Assembly (NCBI RefSeq): GCF_026250525.1
Contig: NZ_CP111043.1
Location: 310,001-374,000, forward strand
Reading direction: 5' to 3'
Length of the DNA: 64,000 nucleotides
DNA from: Chondrinema litorale
GTDB taxonomy: Bacteria > Bacteroidota > Bacteroidia > Cytophagales > Flammeovirgaceae
Part shown: positions 34,791 through 44,162 of the stretch, one piece after another
How the letters are laid out: every line of letters begins with the position of its first letter
How positions within the stretch are numbered: the first letter of the stretch is position 1
Notes under the pieces: generated by a model
The model's input: only the letters and a program-made list of their open reading frames with translations
Databases searched by the model: none
What the model was told of the DNA's origin: nothing
Translations under genes and position numbers: made by a program

Positions 34791-36485
34791 ATGAAAAACT
34801 TTCCTTGGTTTGAAAACTACCCAAAAGAGGTAGCACAAAGCATAGATCTAGACAGGTACCAAACTGTTATGGATATTATAGACGAGTGCTTAGTTAAATA
34901 TGGTGATAAGACAGCTTACATTAGTATGGGAGCAAATATGTCGTTTAGTAAACTAGACCAACTCTCTAAGAATTTTGCTGCATATTTACAAAGCATTGGA
35001 TTACAAAAAGGTGACCGCATTGCCATTATGATGCCCAACTTATTGCAATATCCGATAGCTTTATTTGGTGCTATTCGTGCAGGTTTAATAGTAGTAAATA
35101 CTAACCCTTTATACACAGTGAGGGAAATGACTCACCAGTTCAACGATTCAAGTGTTGATGCACTAATTGTACTGGCAAACTTTGCTAAAAATGTTGAGCA
35201 AGCACTACCCAAAACTAAAATTAAACATCTAATTATTACGCAAATTGGTGATCAGTTAGGAGGAATAAAATCATTATTAGTAAACTTCGTAGTGAAGTAT
35301 GTAAAAAAGATGGTTCCTTCTTACCATTTACCACAGGCAGTGGACTTTAATTATACACTAAGTTTAGGTGCCAAAGCTAATTATAAAAAACCTCAGGTAA
35401 ATAAATCAGACATACAGTTTCTACAATATACAGGAGGTACAACTGGCGTTTCTAAAGGTGCTTCTTTAACAAATGGCAACATCATAGCTAATATCTTACA
35501 GATATCTGAATGGATGAAGCCAAAATTGAAAGAGAATACAGAAACCATGGTAACTGCTTTGCCGCTTTACCACATTTTTGCGCTTACTGTAAACTGCCTT
35601 TCTATGCTCATGATTGGTGCAACCAATGTACTCATCGTCAATCCTAGAGATATGAAAAGTTTTATTAAAGACTTGCAGAAATATCCATTTACGGTAATGA
35701 CTGGTGTAAACACCCTATTTAATGGTTTACTAAATCAACCTGACTTTAAAGCACTCGATTTCTCTAAACTAAAATTGACTGTAGGTGGTGGTATGGCTGT
35801 ACAGCGTGCAGTAGCTGATAAATGGAAACAAGTAACAGGTGTTTCTCTTGCAGAAGGTTATGGGTTGAGTGAAACCTCTCCTGTACTTACTTGTAATCCT
35901 GTTGACGGCACAGAAAGAAACGGTACCATTGGAGTTCCTTTACCAGAAACAGAAGTAGTAGTAATGGATGAAAATGGCAATATTCTAGAAAAAGGGCAAC
36001 CAGGAGAAATATGTGCTAAAGGTCCTCAAGTAATGAAAGGATACTGGAACCGTGACGAAGAAACTGCAAAAGTATTTTTTGGTGAATGGTTTAGAACAGG
36101 AGATATTGGTGTAGAAGACGAAGGAGGATTCTTTAAAATTGTAGATCGTAAGAAAGATATGATTTTGGTTTCTGGCTTTAACGTTTACCCTAATGAAGTA
36201 GAAGACGAAATTGCCAAAATGGATGGTGTATTAGAAGTAGCTGCCATCGGCATTCCTGATGATAAATCTCACGAAGCAGTTAAAGTATTTATCGTAAGAA
36301 AAGATGATTCTCTAACTGTTGAAAAAGTACGCCAATATTGCAAAACTTGTCTTACTGGATATAAAGTTCCTAAACATGTAGAATTTATGGATGAATTGCC
36401 AAAAACAAATGTGGGTAAAATCCTTAGACGATCATTAAAAGAAATGGAAGATAAAAAGAGAAAAGAGACAGAAACAGCAAGTTAA
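34791..36485 (+). CDS. fadD: Long-chain acyl-CoA synthetase
   Basis: From the ATG at 34791 (a TTG two codons before is ignored) 564 residues. An adenylate-forming enzyme activating fatty acids with ATP and CoA. Visible are the P-loop YTGGTTGVSKGA (about 212-223), the GYGLSETSPV motif, the ATP/Mg motif WFRTGDIGVEDEGGFFKIVDRKKD (given in part), VSGFNVYPNEVE and the catalytic Lys in PKTNVGKILRRSL. Length and order fit FadD. Cytoplasmic or membrane-associated. No beta-oxidation genes are adjacent. It ends in a terminator and is followed by rimO. Confidence 0.92.
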   Translation: MKNFPWFENYPKEVAQSIDLDRYQTVMDIIDECLVKYGDKTAYISMGANMSFSKLDQLSKNFAAYLQSIGLQKGDRIAIMMPNLLQYPIALFGAIRAGLIVVNTNPLYTVREMTHQFNDSSVDALIVLANFAKNVEQALPKTKIKHLIITQIGDQLGGIKSLLVNFVVKYVKKMVPSYHLPQAVDFNYTLSLGAKANYKKPQVNKSDIQFLQYTGGTTGVSKGASLTNGNIIANILQISEWMKPKLKENTETMVTALPLYHIFALTVNCLSMLMIGATNVLIVNPRDMKSFIKDLQKYPFTVMTGVNTLFNGLLNQPDFKALDFSKLKLTVGGGMAVQRAVADKWKQVTGVSLAEGYGLSETSPVLTCNPVDGTERNGTIGVPLPETEVVVMDENGNILEKGQPGEICAKGPQVMKGYWNRDEETAKVFFGEWFRTGDIGVEDEGGFFKIVDRKKDMILVSGFNVYPNEVEDEIAKMDGVLEVAAIGIPDDKSHEAVKVFIVRKDDSLTVEKVRQYCKTCLTGYKVPKHVEFMDELPKTNVGKILRRSLKEMEDKKRKETETAS

Positions 36486-36510
36486 TCTTCTAAAAAAATC
36501 ACTTACATCT

Positions 36511-36533
36511 AAGAGCTTCAAATAGAAGCTCTT
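36511..36533 (+). terminator. Intrinsic terminator of the acyl-CoA synthetase gene
   Basis: AAGAGCTTC (36511-36519) and GAAGCTCTT (36525-36533), 9-bp arms with a 5-nt loop followed by a run of seven further bases mostly T. Confidence 0.88.
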
Positions 36534-36588
36534 TTTTTATTTCTCAACAATCCAAAATATCAGTATTACAAATTCAATATCATTCTCT

Positions 36589-36596
36589 TAACTTTG
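36589..36596 (+). promoter_or_regulatory. -7 promoter element of rimO
   Basis: TAACTTTG matches TAnnTTTG exactly. The -33 region is weak (TTAC). A transcript from about 36602 would include the ribosome-binding sequence AAGGA near 36611-36615 and would begin after the TTG at 36594, supporting the later start at 36624. Confidence 0.4.
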
Positions 36597-36623
36597 CATC
36601 TTAAATCAAAAAGGATAACTATT

Positions 36624-37931
36624 TTGAAAACCAAAAGTCTTAAAAAGGATAAAGTGAATATCGTTACACTAGGTTGCTCTAAAAACCTAGTTGACTCTGA
36701 AGTAATGCTTACCCAGTTAAAAGGAAATGGACTGGAGGTAGAACATGAGAATAAAAAAGACGATGCCAATATTGTAATCATAAATACCTGTGGCTTTATA
36801 GATAATGCAAAGCAGGAATCAATAGATACTATTCTTCGCTATGTAGATGCAAAACAAGAAGGATTAGTAGAAAAAGTTTATGTTACAGGTTGCCTTTCTC
36901 AAAGATATAAAGACTCATTAGAAGAAGAAATTCCTGAAGTAGATGCATGGTTTGGCACTATGGAATTACCACTACTTCTAAGAAAGTTTAAAGCCGATTA
37001 CAAGCATGAATTAGTAGGTGAAAGAATTACTACCACTGCTAATCATTTCGCTTATATGAAAATTTCAGAAGGTTGCGATAGACCTTGTTCCTTCTGTGCA
37101 ATTCCTTTAATGAGAGGAAAACACGTTTCAAAACCGATAGAAGAGCTTGTAAAAGAAGCTAAGAGTTTAGCAAGAAATGGGGTAAAAGAATTACTATTAA
37201 TTGCACAAGACTCTACTTATTACGGCCTTGATATATACAAGAAAAGAAATTTAGCCGAATTGCTAGAAAGACTCTCTGATGTAGAAGGAATTGAGTGGAT
37301 AAGATTGCATTATGCTTTTCCAGCAGGTTTTCCAGAAGATGTATTGAAAGTGATGGCTGAGAGAGAAAACATCTGCAATTATATTGATATGCCACTTCAG
37401 TCTGGTTCTACAAAAATGCTTCAATTAATGCGTAGAGGTATTACCAGAGAAAAAACAGAAGTGCTTATTGATAAAATCAGACAAAGTGTTCCGGGTATTG
37501 CTATTAGAACTACACTTATTTCTGGTCATCCGGGAGAAACTCTAAAAGAGCACGAAGAAACAATGGAGTTTGTGCAAAAAATGAAATTCGACAGATTAGG
37601 TGTATTTCCTTATTCGCACGAAGATAATACACATGCATTTGGCATGGAAGACAAACTAAGTGACGAAGAAAAAGAAGCCAGAGCACAGGAAATAATGCAA
37701 ATACAAGAAGATATTTCTTTAGCACACAATAAAGCTAAAATTGGCAGTACACTAAAAGTATTGTTCGACAGAAAAGAAGGTGGTTACTTTGTAGGTAGAA
37801 CAGAGTTTGATTCACCAGAGGTAGATAATGAAGTTTTACTACCAGCAAGTGATTTTATAAGGGTTGGAGATTTTGCGCAAGTAAAAATTACAGATGCTAC
37901 TGAATTCGACTTATTCGGAAAAATAGTATAA
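36624..37931 (+). CDS. rimO: Ribosomal protein S12 methylthiotransferase RimO, TTG start
   Basis: A 435-residue radical SAM methylthiotransferase that methylthiolates a conserved Asp of ribosomal protein S12. No ATG exists near the start. TTG at 36624 gives MKTKSLKKDKVNIVTLGCSK and has AAGGA about 8 nt upstream, so it is chosen over TTG 36594. The auxiliary cluster cysteines are C18, C56 and C90, the radical SAM triad is C151-x3-C155-x2-C158 (CDRPCSFCAIPLMRG) and a TRAM domain occupies about 370-435. It is followed by a bidirectional terminator. Confidence 0.95.
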   Translation: MKTKSLKKDKVNIVTLGCSKNLVDSEVMLTQLKGNGLEVEHENKKDDANIVIINTCGFIDNAKQESIDTILRYVDAKQEGLVEKVYVTGCLSQRYKDSLEEEIPEVDAWFGTMELPLLLRKFKADYKHELVGERITTTANHFAYMKISEGCDRPCSFCAIPLMRGKHVSKPIEELVKEAKSLARNGVKELLLIAQDSTYYGLDIYKKRNLAELLERLSDVEGIEWIRLHYAFPAGFPEDVLKVMAERENICNYIDMPLQSGSTKMLQLMRRGITREKTEVLIDKIRQSVPGIAIRTTLISGHPGETLKEHEETMEFVQKMKFDRLGVFPYSHEDNTHAFGMEDKLSDEEKEARAQEIMQIQEDISLAHNKAKIGSTLKVLFDRKEGGYFVGRTEFDSPEVDNEVLLPASDFIRVGDFAQVKITDATEFDLFGKIV

Positions 37932-37932
37932 A

Positions 37933-37954
37933 AAAAGCACCAGATGGTGCTTTT
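37933..37954. terminator. Bidirectional terminator between rimO and the TerB-like gene
   Basis: AAAAGCACC (37933-37941) and GGTGCTTTT (37946-37954), 9-bp arms with a 4-nt loop. Confidence 0.88.
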
Positions 37955-37959
37955 AAGTT

Positions 37960-38661
37960 TTATGCGTGAGAAACAGGGGTGTTTGCTAATTTGGCTAGAA
38001 ACTTTCCAAATTTGCTTTTCTTCTTCTTTTTCTTGCGCTTTTTTCTTCCTGAGAATAAGCCTAACTCTTTTACTACACTGAAAATTACCCCAGCCCTTGT
38101 ATCTTTTAATTCTTTTTCTACAACAGAAAGAGCTACATTTGTTACAATCTCTCCTACTGTCTCGCCATTATTAAAGGCTTCCATTGGAATTCCATTTTTC
38201 TTAAATGCATCTTCTAAACCTGCTTGTTTAAGAAAAGCTCCTTCTATTATGCCTTTCTCCTTAAATATTTTTGCAGTATTTACATATTTAACTAGTGTAT
38301 CATATTGTTCCTGTGAAATACTCAATTGCAATCTAATTTTGGCTGCTTGCTCCAATTCTTCTTGCTCTGCTTCAGCATCTGCATAAACCATCAGAATTAT
38401 GTCAGTCATTAAATGAAACCTTAGATCACTATTATGCAATAAACTCAAGTAACTACTAAAAGTAATTTTCTCTGGCTCATATACCGCAGAAATTACAATT
38501 GCTTTACCAGCAGTATCAATTGCGGCATCATTACAAATGGTTTCTATTAATTGTTTTTCACCTTCTTCTACTTCACCATCTGCCATTGCCAAACTTGCTA
38601 GTGTAACAAGGTAAGCTACCCTTTCTTTTTTTTCGAAATTGGTTAAGAAATTCTTACTCAT
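37960..38661 (-). CDS. TerB-like domain protein with lysine-rich tail
   Basis: A 233-residue, predicted all-helical protein. The N-terminal 130 residues have the TerB-family pattern FEKKERVAYLVTLASLAMADGEVEEGE and repeated acidic helices (IILMVYADAEAEQEEL), which in TerB bind calcium. No other tellurite-resistance (ter) gene is present. The C-terminal part contains KELKDTRAGVIFSVVKELG and ends with a run of ten lysines and arginines (GRKKRKKKKKKSKFGKF), which could contact nucleic acid or acidic membranes. Function unknown. Confidence 0.65.
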   Translation of the reverse strand: MSKNFLTNFEKKERVAYLVTLASLAMADGEVEEGEKQLIETICNDAAIDTAGKAIVISAVYEPEKITFSSYLSLLHNSDLRFHLMTDIILMVYADAEAEQEELEQAAKIRLQLSISQEQYDTLVKYVNTAKIFKEKGIIEGAFLKQAGLEDAFKKNGIPMEAFNNGETVGEIVTNVALSVVEKELKDTRAGVIFSVVKELGLFSGRKKRKKKKKKSKFGKFLAKLANTPVSHA

Positions 38662-38898
38662 AAGGTTTAGATTAATTAGTGATAATTTTCCAGAATAAAA
38701 TCACGTAAAAATCCTATGCCATAAAAAAAACTTATAAGTAAGGTTTAATCGATTAGTTTAGATTGAAAGTGTGTAAAACTGTAATATTCAAAAAATCAAT
38801 TTCAATATTCTTAGACATTCCTTATAACAACTTGTACAGAGCACTATAGACACCCCAGCCTTATCAAGTAATATATCACTAATAGATAGTATTAATAA

Positions 38899-40017
38899 TT
38901 ATATATTTTTAGCGAATGTGATTAATTCTTCTGCCATATGATCCCAAGTAAATTTCTTCTTAAAATGCTTTATATTTTCAATAAACTGGTTTTCCTGAGC
39001 TTCTTCAAAGTATTTATTTACAGCTAATGATAACATATTTTCATCAGGTTCATCTATAACTATGCCTGTATCGTAGGGCTCAATTGTATCTTTGAGATTA
39101 CCTTTATCAGTAACTAAAACTGGTAAGTCAAAATGAAAAGCTACTGCCACTACTCCACTCTGTGTCGCACTTTTGTAAGGCAATACACATAGGTCTGATG
39201 CCGAAAAAAAACTAGCTACTTCATCATCTGGAATATATCTTCTAAAAACAAAAATCCGGTCTCTATTCGGAGAGTTATTTATCAATTCTTCGTACTTACT
39301 AAAATCTTCGTAAGACTCTCCCGCAATTACCAATTGATAAGCATCTGACAATTTATTAAATGCTTTAAGGAGCACATCTAAACCCTTATATTCTCTAATT
39401 AAACCAAAAAATAATAGTGTTTTTTTACCTGTTGGGAGGTTTAATGATTTTAATGCATCTACTTTGGGAATCTTTCCACCAAAATGGTTGTATATAGGAT
39501 GTGGATGCAACATAAGTTTTGCATCAGGTATATATTCTTTCAACTCATTTTTTACGGCATTACCCATTACCACATGTGCCTGTTGTTGTTTTAAGAAGTA
39601 CTGGTTCATTAAGTAATCTCCCAACTTTCTTTCATGTGGTGTAATATTGTTAATTACAGAAATTGTCTTTGCAGATTTTTTCACCAGACGCGCAACAGTT
39701 CCCTGAGCTGGGGCTAAAAAAGACATCCAATAAGCGCTAATTAAAATATCAGGTTTGTAAGCTCTAATTGCTGCAGCAGTTTTTAAATAACTTAAAGGAT
39801 TAATGCTATTTAATATTCTCTCAGATGGAATATTATCAGCAATATCACTTTCTGATACATACTGCGAAGTACCCGGAAATAGAATCTGGGGATACTGTAG
39901 AGAAAAATTGAATGCTTTTATTTCAGCTTTTTTTTCCAGAGCTCTGAATAAAGATGCATTAAACTGGGCAATTCCGCCACGATAAGGATAAAAAACTGAT
40001 TGATAAGCTATTTTCAT
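38899..40017 (-). CDS. Glycosyltransferase family 4 protein
   Basis: A 372-residue GT-B fold transferase. The N-terminal domain opens with YQSVFYPYRGGIAQFNASLF, a GT4-like acceptor-side glycine loop. The C-terminal domain contains KTLLFFGLIREYKGLDVLLKAF (given in part), IPDDEVASFFSASDLCVLPY and the nucleotide-sugar region around PYKSATQSGVVAVAFHFDLPV. It transfers a sugar from a nucleotide donor to a growing glycan or lipid. No other polysaccharide genes surround it, so donor and acceptor are unknown. Cytoplasmic. Confidence 0.85.
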   Translation of the reverse strand: MKIAYQSVFYPYRGGIAQFNASLFRALEKKAEIKAFNFSLQYPQILFPGTSQYVSESDIADNIPSERILNSINPLSYLKTAAAIRAYKPDILISAYWMSFLAPAQGTVARLVKKSAKTISVINNITPHERKLGDYLMNQYFLKQQQAHVVMGNAVKNELKEYIPDAKLMLHPHPIYNHFGGKIPKVDALKSLNLPTGKKTLLFFGLIREYKGLDVLLKAFNKLSDAYQLVIAGESYEDFSKYEELINNSPNRDRIFVFRRYIPDDEVASFFSASDLCVLPYKSATQSGVVAVAFHFDLPVLVTDKGNLKDTIEPYDTGIVIDEPDENMLSLAVNKYFEEAQENQFIENIKHFKKKFTWDHMAEELITFAKNI

Positions 40018-40139
40018 GAAAAAATATGAAGTAATGCCTTATAAATAATTGATTTGCAATTGCATTAGTTTATTATAATTAATATTTTTGCAAACCTTTT
40101 TAAAATCTGGTATTTATCAAAATTAATGTTTCATTAAAT

Positions 40140-40181
40140 CTTGTACATTTTGGTGCATTTGTACAAGTGTAATTAGCACCA
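40140..40181 (+). promoter_or_regulatory. Predicted H-type pseudoknot in the rpsA leader
   Basis: Stem 1: CTTGTACA (40140-40147) with TGTACAAG (40160-40167), 8 bp. Within its loop TGGTGC (40151-40156) is perfectly complementary to GCACCA (40176-40181), 6 bp. The linkers are 3, 3 and 8 nt, lengths compatible with a real pseudoknot. The structure ends 12 nt before the rpsA ATG. Alternatively stem 1 may be a DNA operator. Confidence 0.45.
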
Positions 40182-40193
40182 TTTGCAAAATAT

Positions 40194-41972
40194 ATGGCAG
40201 AACAAAACGAAAATCAAGCACAAGCACAAGGTTTCAACTGGGACGATCTGGAATCAGGTGGATTTGGTGAGAACTACAGCCAGTCAGAAAAAGATAAAAT
40301 GCTGGCAATGTACGATGGTACTTTAAATGAAATTACTGAGAAAGAAGTAATTGAAGGTACTGTTGTAAGTATCACAGACAGAGATGTGGTATTAAACATT
40401 GGCTTTAAGTCTGACGGTTTAGTTTCTAGAAATGAATTCAGAGATCTTGAAGGTCTTAAAGTTGGAGACGTTGTAGAAGTGTACGTTGAAGATCAGGAAG
40501 ATGCTAACGGTCAACTGATTCTTTCAAGAAGAAAAGCCAAAATTGTTAAAGCATGGGAAAAAATTACCGGTGCTTTTGAAAATGACGAAGTAATTGAAGG
40601 TATCGTTAAAAGAAGAACTAAAGGTGGACTTATCGTTGATATCTTTGGTATCGAGTCGTTCTTACCTGGTTCTCAAATAGATGTAAAACCAATCAGAGAT
40701 TTCGACATCTTTGTAGGTAAAAAAATGGAATTAAAAGTTGTGAAAATCAACTACGCAAACGACAACGTAGTAGTTTCTCACAAAGTTCTTATCGAGAAAG
40801 ACCTCGAAAAGCAAAAAGCAGAAATTCTCAACAACCTAGAGAGAGGTCAAGTACTAGAGGGTGTTATCAAAAACATGACAAACTTTGGTGTATTTATCGA
40901 CCTTGGTGGTGTAGATGGTCTATTGCACATTACAGATATCTCTTGGGGAAGAATCTCTCACCCAGAAGAGCTGCTTGATCTTGACCAAACAGTTAAAGTT
41001 GTTGTTCTTGACTTTGATGATGACAAGAAGAGAATTTCACTGGGTATGAAGCAATTAACTCCACACCCTTGGGATTCATTGGATGAAGGTATTGATATTG
41101 GAACTAAAGTTCATGGTAAAATCGTAAACGTTGCAGATTACGGTGCATTCCTAGAAATCGTTCCAGGTGTAGAAGGATTAATCCACGTATCTGAAATGTC
41201 TTGGTCTCAACACTTGAGAAATCCTCAAGATTTCTTAAAAGTTGGAGATGAGCTTGATGCTCAAGTTCTTACTATCGATAGAGAAGAAAGAAAAATGTCT
41301 CTAGGTATTAAACAACTTACTGAAGATCCTTGGAAACGTTCTGATCTTATGATCAAATACGCTGTAGGAACTAAGCATACAGGTGTTGTTAGAAACCTTA
41401 CTAACTTTGGTTTATTTATCGAGCTTGAAGAAGGTATTGATGGTCTAGTTCACGTTTCTGATCTTTCTTGGACTAAGAAAATCAAGCACCCATCTGAGTT
41501 TGTAAAAGTTTCAGACGAGCTTGAAGTAGTTGTTCTTGAGTTAGATATCGAACAAAAACGTCTTGCTTTAGGTCACAAACAACTTGAAGAAAACCCTTGG
41601 AATGCATTTGAAGAAATATTCACTCCTGATTCACTTCACAAGTGTACTATTATTTCTAAAAATGATAAAGGTGCTGTTCTTGAGTTACCTTACGGTATTG
41701 AAGGATTCTGCTTATCTAAAAACTTGAAGAAAGAAGACGGTTCTACTGCTGACGTTGGAGAAACTCATGAATTCAAAGTAATGGAATTCTCTAAAGAAGA
41801 CAAGAAGATCACGCTTTCTCACCTTCATACTTATAAAGAAGAGAAGAAACCTAAAAAATCTGAAGGTTCTAAATCTTCTAAACCGAATAGTAAAGACAAC
41901 GACTCAAAAGCTACTCTAGGTGATCTAGATGCTCTTGCTCAGTTGAAACAAGATATGGAAAATAAAGACTAA
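40194..41972 (+). CDS. rpsA: 30S ribosomal protein S1
   Basis: A 592-residue protein with six S1 RNA-binding repeats at roughly 51-115, 131-200, 218-288, 304-374, 391-462 and 478-545. The third to fifth are the most canonical (GVFIDLGGVDGLLHITDISW, GAFLEIVPGVEGLIHVSEMSW in shortened form). The sixth is divergent (GAVLELPYGIEGFCLSKNL). The tail is Lys/Ser-rich and ends with DLDALAQLKQDMENKD. S1 helps mRNA reach the small ribosomal subunit, important in a phylum with weak Shine-Dalgarno signals. The leader can fold as a pseudoknot next to the start codon, suggesting autogenous control. A strong terminator follows. Confidence 0.95.
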   Translation: MAEQNENQAQAQGFNWDDLESGGFGENYSQSEKDKMLAMYDGTLNEITEKEVIEGTVVSITDRDVVLNIGFKSDGLVSRNEFRDLEGLKVGDVVEVYVEDQEDANGQLILSRRKAKIVKAWEKITGAFENDEVIEGIVKRRTKGGLIVDIFGIESFLPGSQIDVKPIRDFDIFVGKKMELKVVKINYANDNVVVSHKVLIEKDLEKQKAEILNNLERGQVLEGVIKNMTNFGVFIDLGGVDGLLHITDISWGRISHPEELLDLDQTVKVVVLDFDDDKKRISLGMKQLTPHPWDSLDEGIDIGTKVHGKIVNVADYGAFLEIVPGVEGLIHVSEMSWSQHLRNPQDFLKVGDELDAQVLTIDREERKMSLGIKQLTEDPWKRSDLMIKYAVGTKHTGVVRNLTNFGLFIELEEGIDGLVHVSDLSWTKKIKHPSEFVKVSDELEVVVLELDIEQKRLALGHKQLEENPWNAFEEIFTPDSLHKCTIISKNDKGAVLELPYGIEGFCLSKNLKKEDGSTADVGETHEFKVMEFSKEDKKITLSHLHTYKEEKKPKKSEGSKSSKPNSKDNDSKATLGDLDALAQLKQDMENKD

Positions 41973-41999
41973 TTAAATTCCATACTTATAATATATAAG

Positions 42000-42019
42000 G
42001 GCCATGCAATTGCATGGCC
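42000..42019. terminator. Bidirectional terminator after rpsA
   Basis: Perfect 20-bp palindrome GGCCATGCAA / TTGCATGGCC (42000-42009 and 42010-42019) followed by a T run. It serves rpsA and the convergent acetyltransferase gene. Confidence 0.85.
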
Positions 42020-42036
42020 TTTTTTATTTTACTTTT

Positions 42037-42594
42037 TTAATCTATCTCTTTAACAACTTTACAAGGATTACCCGCAGCAAACACATTAGCTGGAATATCT
42101 CTGGTTACAACACTCCCAGCACCTATAGTTGAATTATCACCAATTGTTACACCCGGACAAATAATACACCCCCCTCCTAGCCATACATTATTACCAATCT
42201 TAATTTCTGCACCTAACTCTCTACCAGAGTTTCTTTTTACAGGATCAAGCGGATGAGTTGCGGTATATATTTGTACTTTAGGCGCTGCCATTAAATTATC
42301 ACCAATGGTAACTTTACAAACATCTAGTATTACACAATCAAAATTAAAAAAGCAGTTTTTACCTAGATAGATATTATATCCATAATCACAGTAAAATGGA
42401 GGCTGTATATTTACATTATCACCATTTTGCCCCATTAATTCTGTTAAAATCTGTTTCCTTTCTTCTAAATCGTGTTCAGTTGTAGCATTATATTGTTGAA
42501 ATAGTAAACGAGCAGTTTTCCTTTCTGCAACCAATTCAGCATCTTCAGGATCATACATCTCTCCTGCAAGCATAATTTCTTTTTCAGTTTTCAT
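42037..42594 (-). CDS. Maltose/galactoside O-acetyltransferase family (LacA/Maa/NodL-type)
   Basis: A 185-residue left-handed beta-helix acetyltransferase. The N-terminal Mac segment (EIMLAGEMYDPEDAEL) is followed by hexapeptide repeats such as VTIGDNLMAAPKVQI and IKIGNNVWLGGGCIICPGVTIGDNS (given in part). The catalytic His is in TATHPLDP and the acetyl-CoA site includes the NPCKVV loop. It transfers acetyl from acetyl-CoA to a sugar hydroxyl. It is divergent from the putative glycosidase at 42686, which might act on the same glycan, but that is inference. Confidence 0.9.
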   Translation of the reverse strand: MKTEKEIMLAGEMYDPEDAELVAERKTARLLFQQYNATTEHDLEERKQILTELMGQNGDNVNIQPPFYCDYGYNIYLGKNCFFNFDCVILDVCKVTIGDNLMAAPKVQIYTATHPLDPVKRNSGRELGAEIKIGNNVWLGGGCIICPGVTIGDNSTIGAGSVVTRDIPANVFAAGNPCKVVKEID

Positions 42595-42685
42595 AAAAGT
42601 GTTTGTCTAATAATCATTTTGTACATTGCTATTTTGTATTGCCCTAAACTACTTAATAAATTTAGGCATCATACAAAACATGTAA

Positions 42686-44155
42686 ATGAAACACTATAAA
42701 CTATTCGCTGTTTACTTTTTTTCCGTTTTACCCCTCTTCTCTTGTGAAAAAGAGGAACCAAAACAGGAACAAACTCAATCTTTAAATGTCGATATATCTA
42801 AAGATCATCCATTCTATTTTTCAGTAAATGATAAACCAACTCTATTACTTGGTGGTAGTAATGATGATAATATTTTCCAGAATCATCCACTAGAGCCACA
42901 ATTAGACACGCTCATAAAATTTGGAGGTAATTACATCCGATGTACTTTAAGTAGCAGAGATTTCGCCAATCAATGGCCATATAAGCAAAGAGGCGATGCA
43001 CTTTACGATCTTAATGAATTTAGCGAAGAGTATTGGTCTCGATTAGAAAAATTCTTAAAGCTATCGGCAAAAAAAGGATTAGTTGTACAGCTAGAAGTAT
43101 GGGATAATATGGATTTTTACACTGTTTCTAAATGCTGGTCTAAACACCCATTTAATCCGGCTTATAATATAAATTATACTGCTAAAGAAGCTAATCTACA
43201 AGAAGACATCGATTATCTCCCTACAGAAAAAATTCAACCATTTTTTACAACTGTTCCACAACTTGATAACAATACCATTATACTTCCTTATCAACAAAAG
43301 TTTGTAGATAAACTGTTAAGCCATTCATTTAAATATAACAATATACTCTATAGCATAGATAATGAGTCGCTAAACGATATAGAATGGACTACTTACTGGG
43401 CAAAATACATCAAAGAAGCTGCTGCTAAAATCGATAAAAAAATATTAGTTACAGATATGCTTTACGAGAACAAGGTTTTCGAAAAAGCTAAAGCAATGGT
43501 TGTAAATACATCCAATACGCTAAATGAAAATCCAAGAGCTATTGAGCTTAGTAATTATCCAGAATCTATTGACTTTATCGATTTATCTGCTCAAAGTATT
43601 TTAATTGGAGAAGATCATTATACTGAAGCTATAAATACCTTTAATTATTTGAAAGTGAATAACCACCCAATGCCAATTTCGGCAGTGAAAACTTATGGTG
43701 GAGAACAAAGCGACTGGACAGGAACAATTGAAGATGGGCCAGAAAGATTTTGGAGAAGTATTTTTGCTGGCTATGCTGCTGCACGTTTCCACAGACCTCC
43801 TTCTGGCTTAGGTATTAACCGCTTAGCTCAGGTAAATATTAAAAGTTTAAGAATGCTGAGCGATTCAGTAGATTTTTTCAATATGTCGCCTGCTAATAAC
43901 TTACTCGATGAAAGGCAACCAAACGAGACATATTGCTTGGCTAACAAATCTTTAGATGAGTTTATTCTTTACTATCCGGGATGTGGTGAGGTTGATTTAA
44001 AACTAGGCGATTTTAAAGGTGTAGCTTCCATCAAATGGATTAACATTTTGAATAGTAGCTGGGATGAATCTTACACTGAAAAGGCATCTGAAAAACTATG
44101 GTTAAAAAGTCCATGCGAAGGTAAATGGGCAGTTTGGGTAAAGTTGATTAAGTAA
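42686..44155 (+). CDS. Putative glycoside hydrolase lipoprotein (TIM barrel)
   Basis: A 489-residue protein with a lipoprotein signal (LPLFSC near residue 20) followed by a Glu/Gln linker. The body resembles cellulase-like TIM barrels: a start DHPFYFSVNDKPTLLLGGSND, then GGNYIRCTLSSRDFANQWPY, GLVVQLEVWDN, a putative acid/base Glu in ILYSIDNESLND and a second acidic residue near SAVKTYGGEQSDW. The C-terminal 90 residues form a beta domain as in DUF4038/collagen-binding enzymes. The substrate is unknown, and no SusCD pair is next to it. The lipid anchor suggests action at the cell surface. Confidence 0.6.
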   Translation: MKHYKLFAVYFFSVLPLFSCEKEEPKQEQTQSLNVDISKDHPFYFSVNDKPTLLLGGSNDDNIFQNHPLEPQLDTLIKFGGNYIRCTLSSRDFANQWPYKQRGDALYDLNEFSEEYWSRLEKFLKLSAKKGLVVQLEVWDNMDFYTVSKCWSKHPFNPAYNINYTAKEANLQEDIDYLPTEKIQPFFTTVPQLDNNTIILPYQQKFVDKLLSHSFKYNNILYSIDNESLNDIEWTTYWAKYIKEAAAKIDKKILVTDMLYENKVFEKAKAMVVNTSNTLNENPRAIELSNYPESIDFIDLSAQSILIGEDHYTEAINTFNYLKVNNHPMPISAVKTYGGEQSDWTGTIEDGPERFWRSIFAGYAAARFHRPPSGLGINRLAQVNIKSLRMLSDSVDFFNMSPANNLLDERQPNETYCLANKSLDEFILYYPGCGEVDLKLGDFKGVASIKWINILNSSWDESYTEKASEKLWLKSPCEGKWAVWVKLIK

Positions 44156-44162
44156 TTTAAAC

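Noticed and set aside
37979..38386. 135-codon plus-strand frame opposite the TerB-like gene
   Set aside because: The Phe-rich start is the antisense of the lysine run in the TerB-like protein, a typical shadow.
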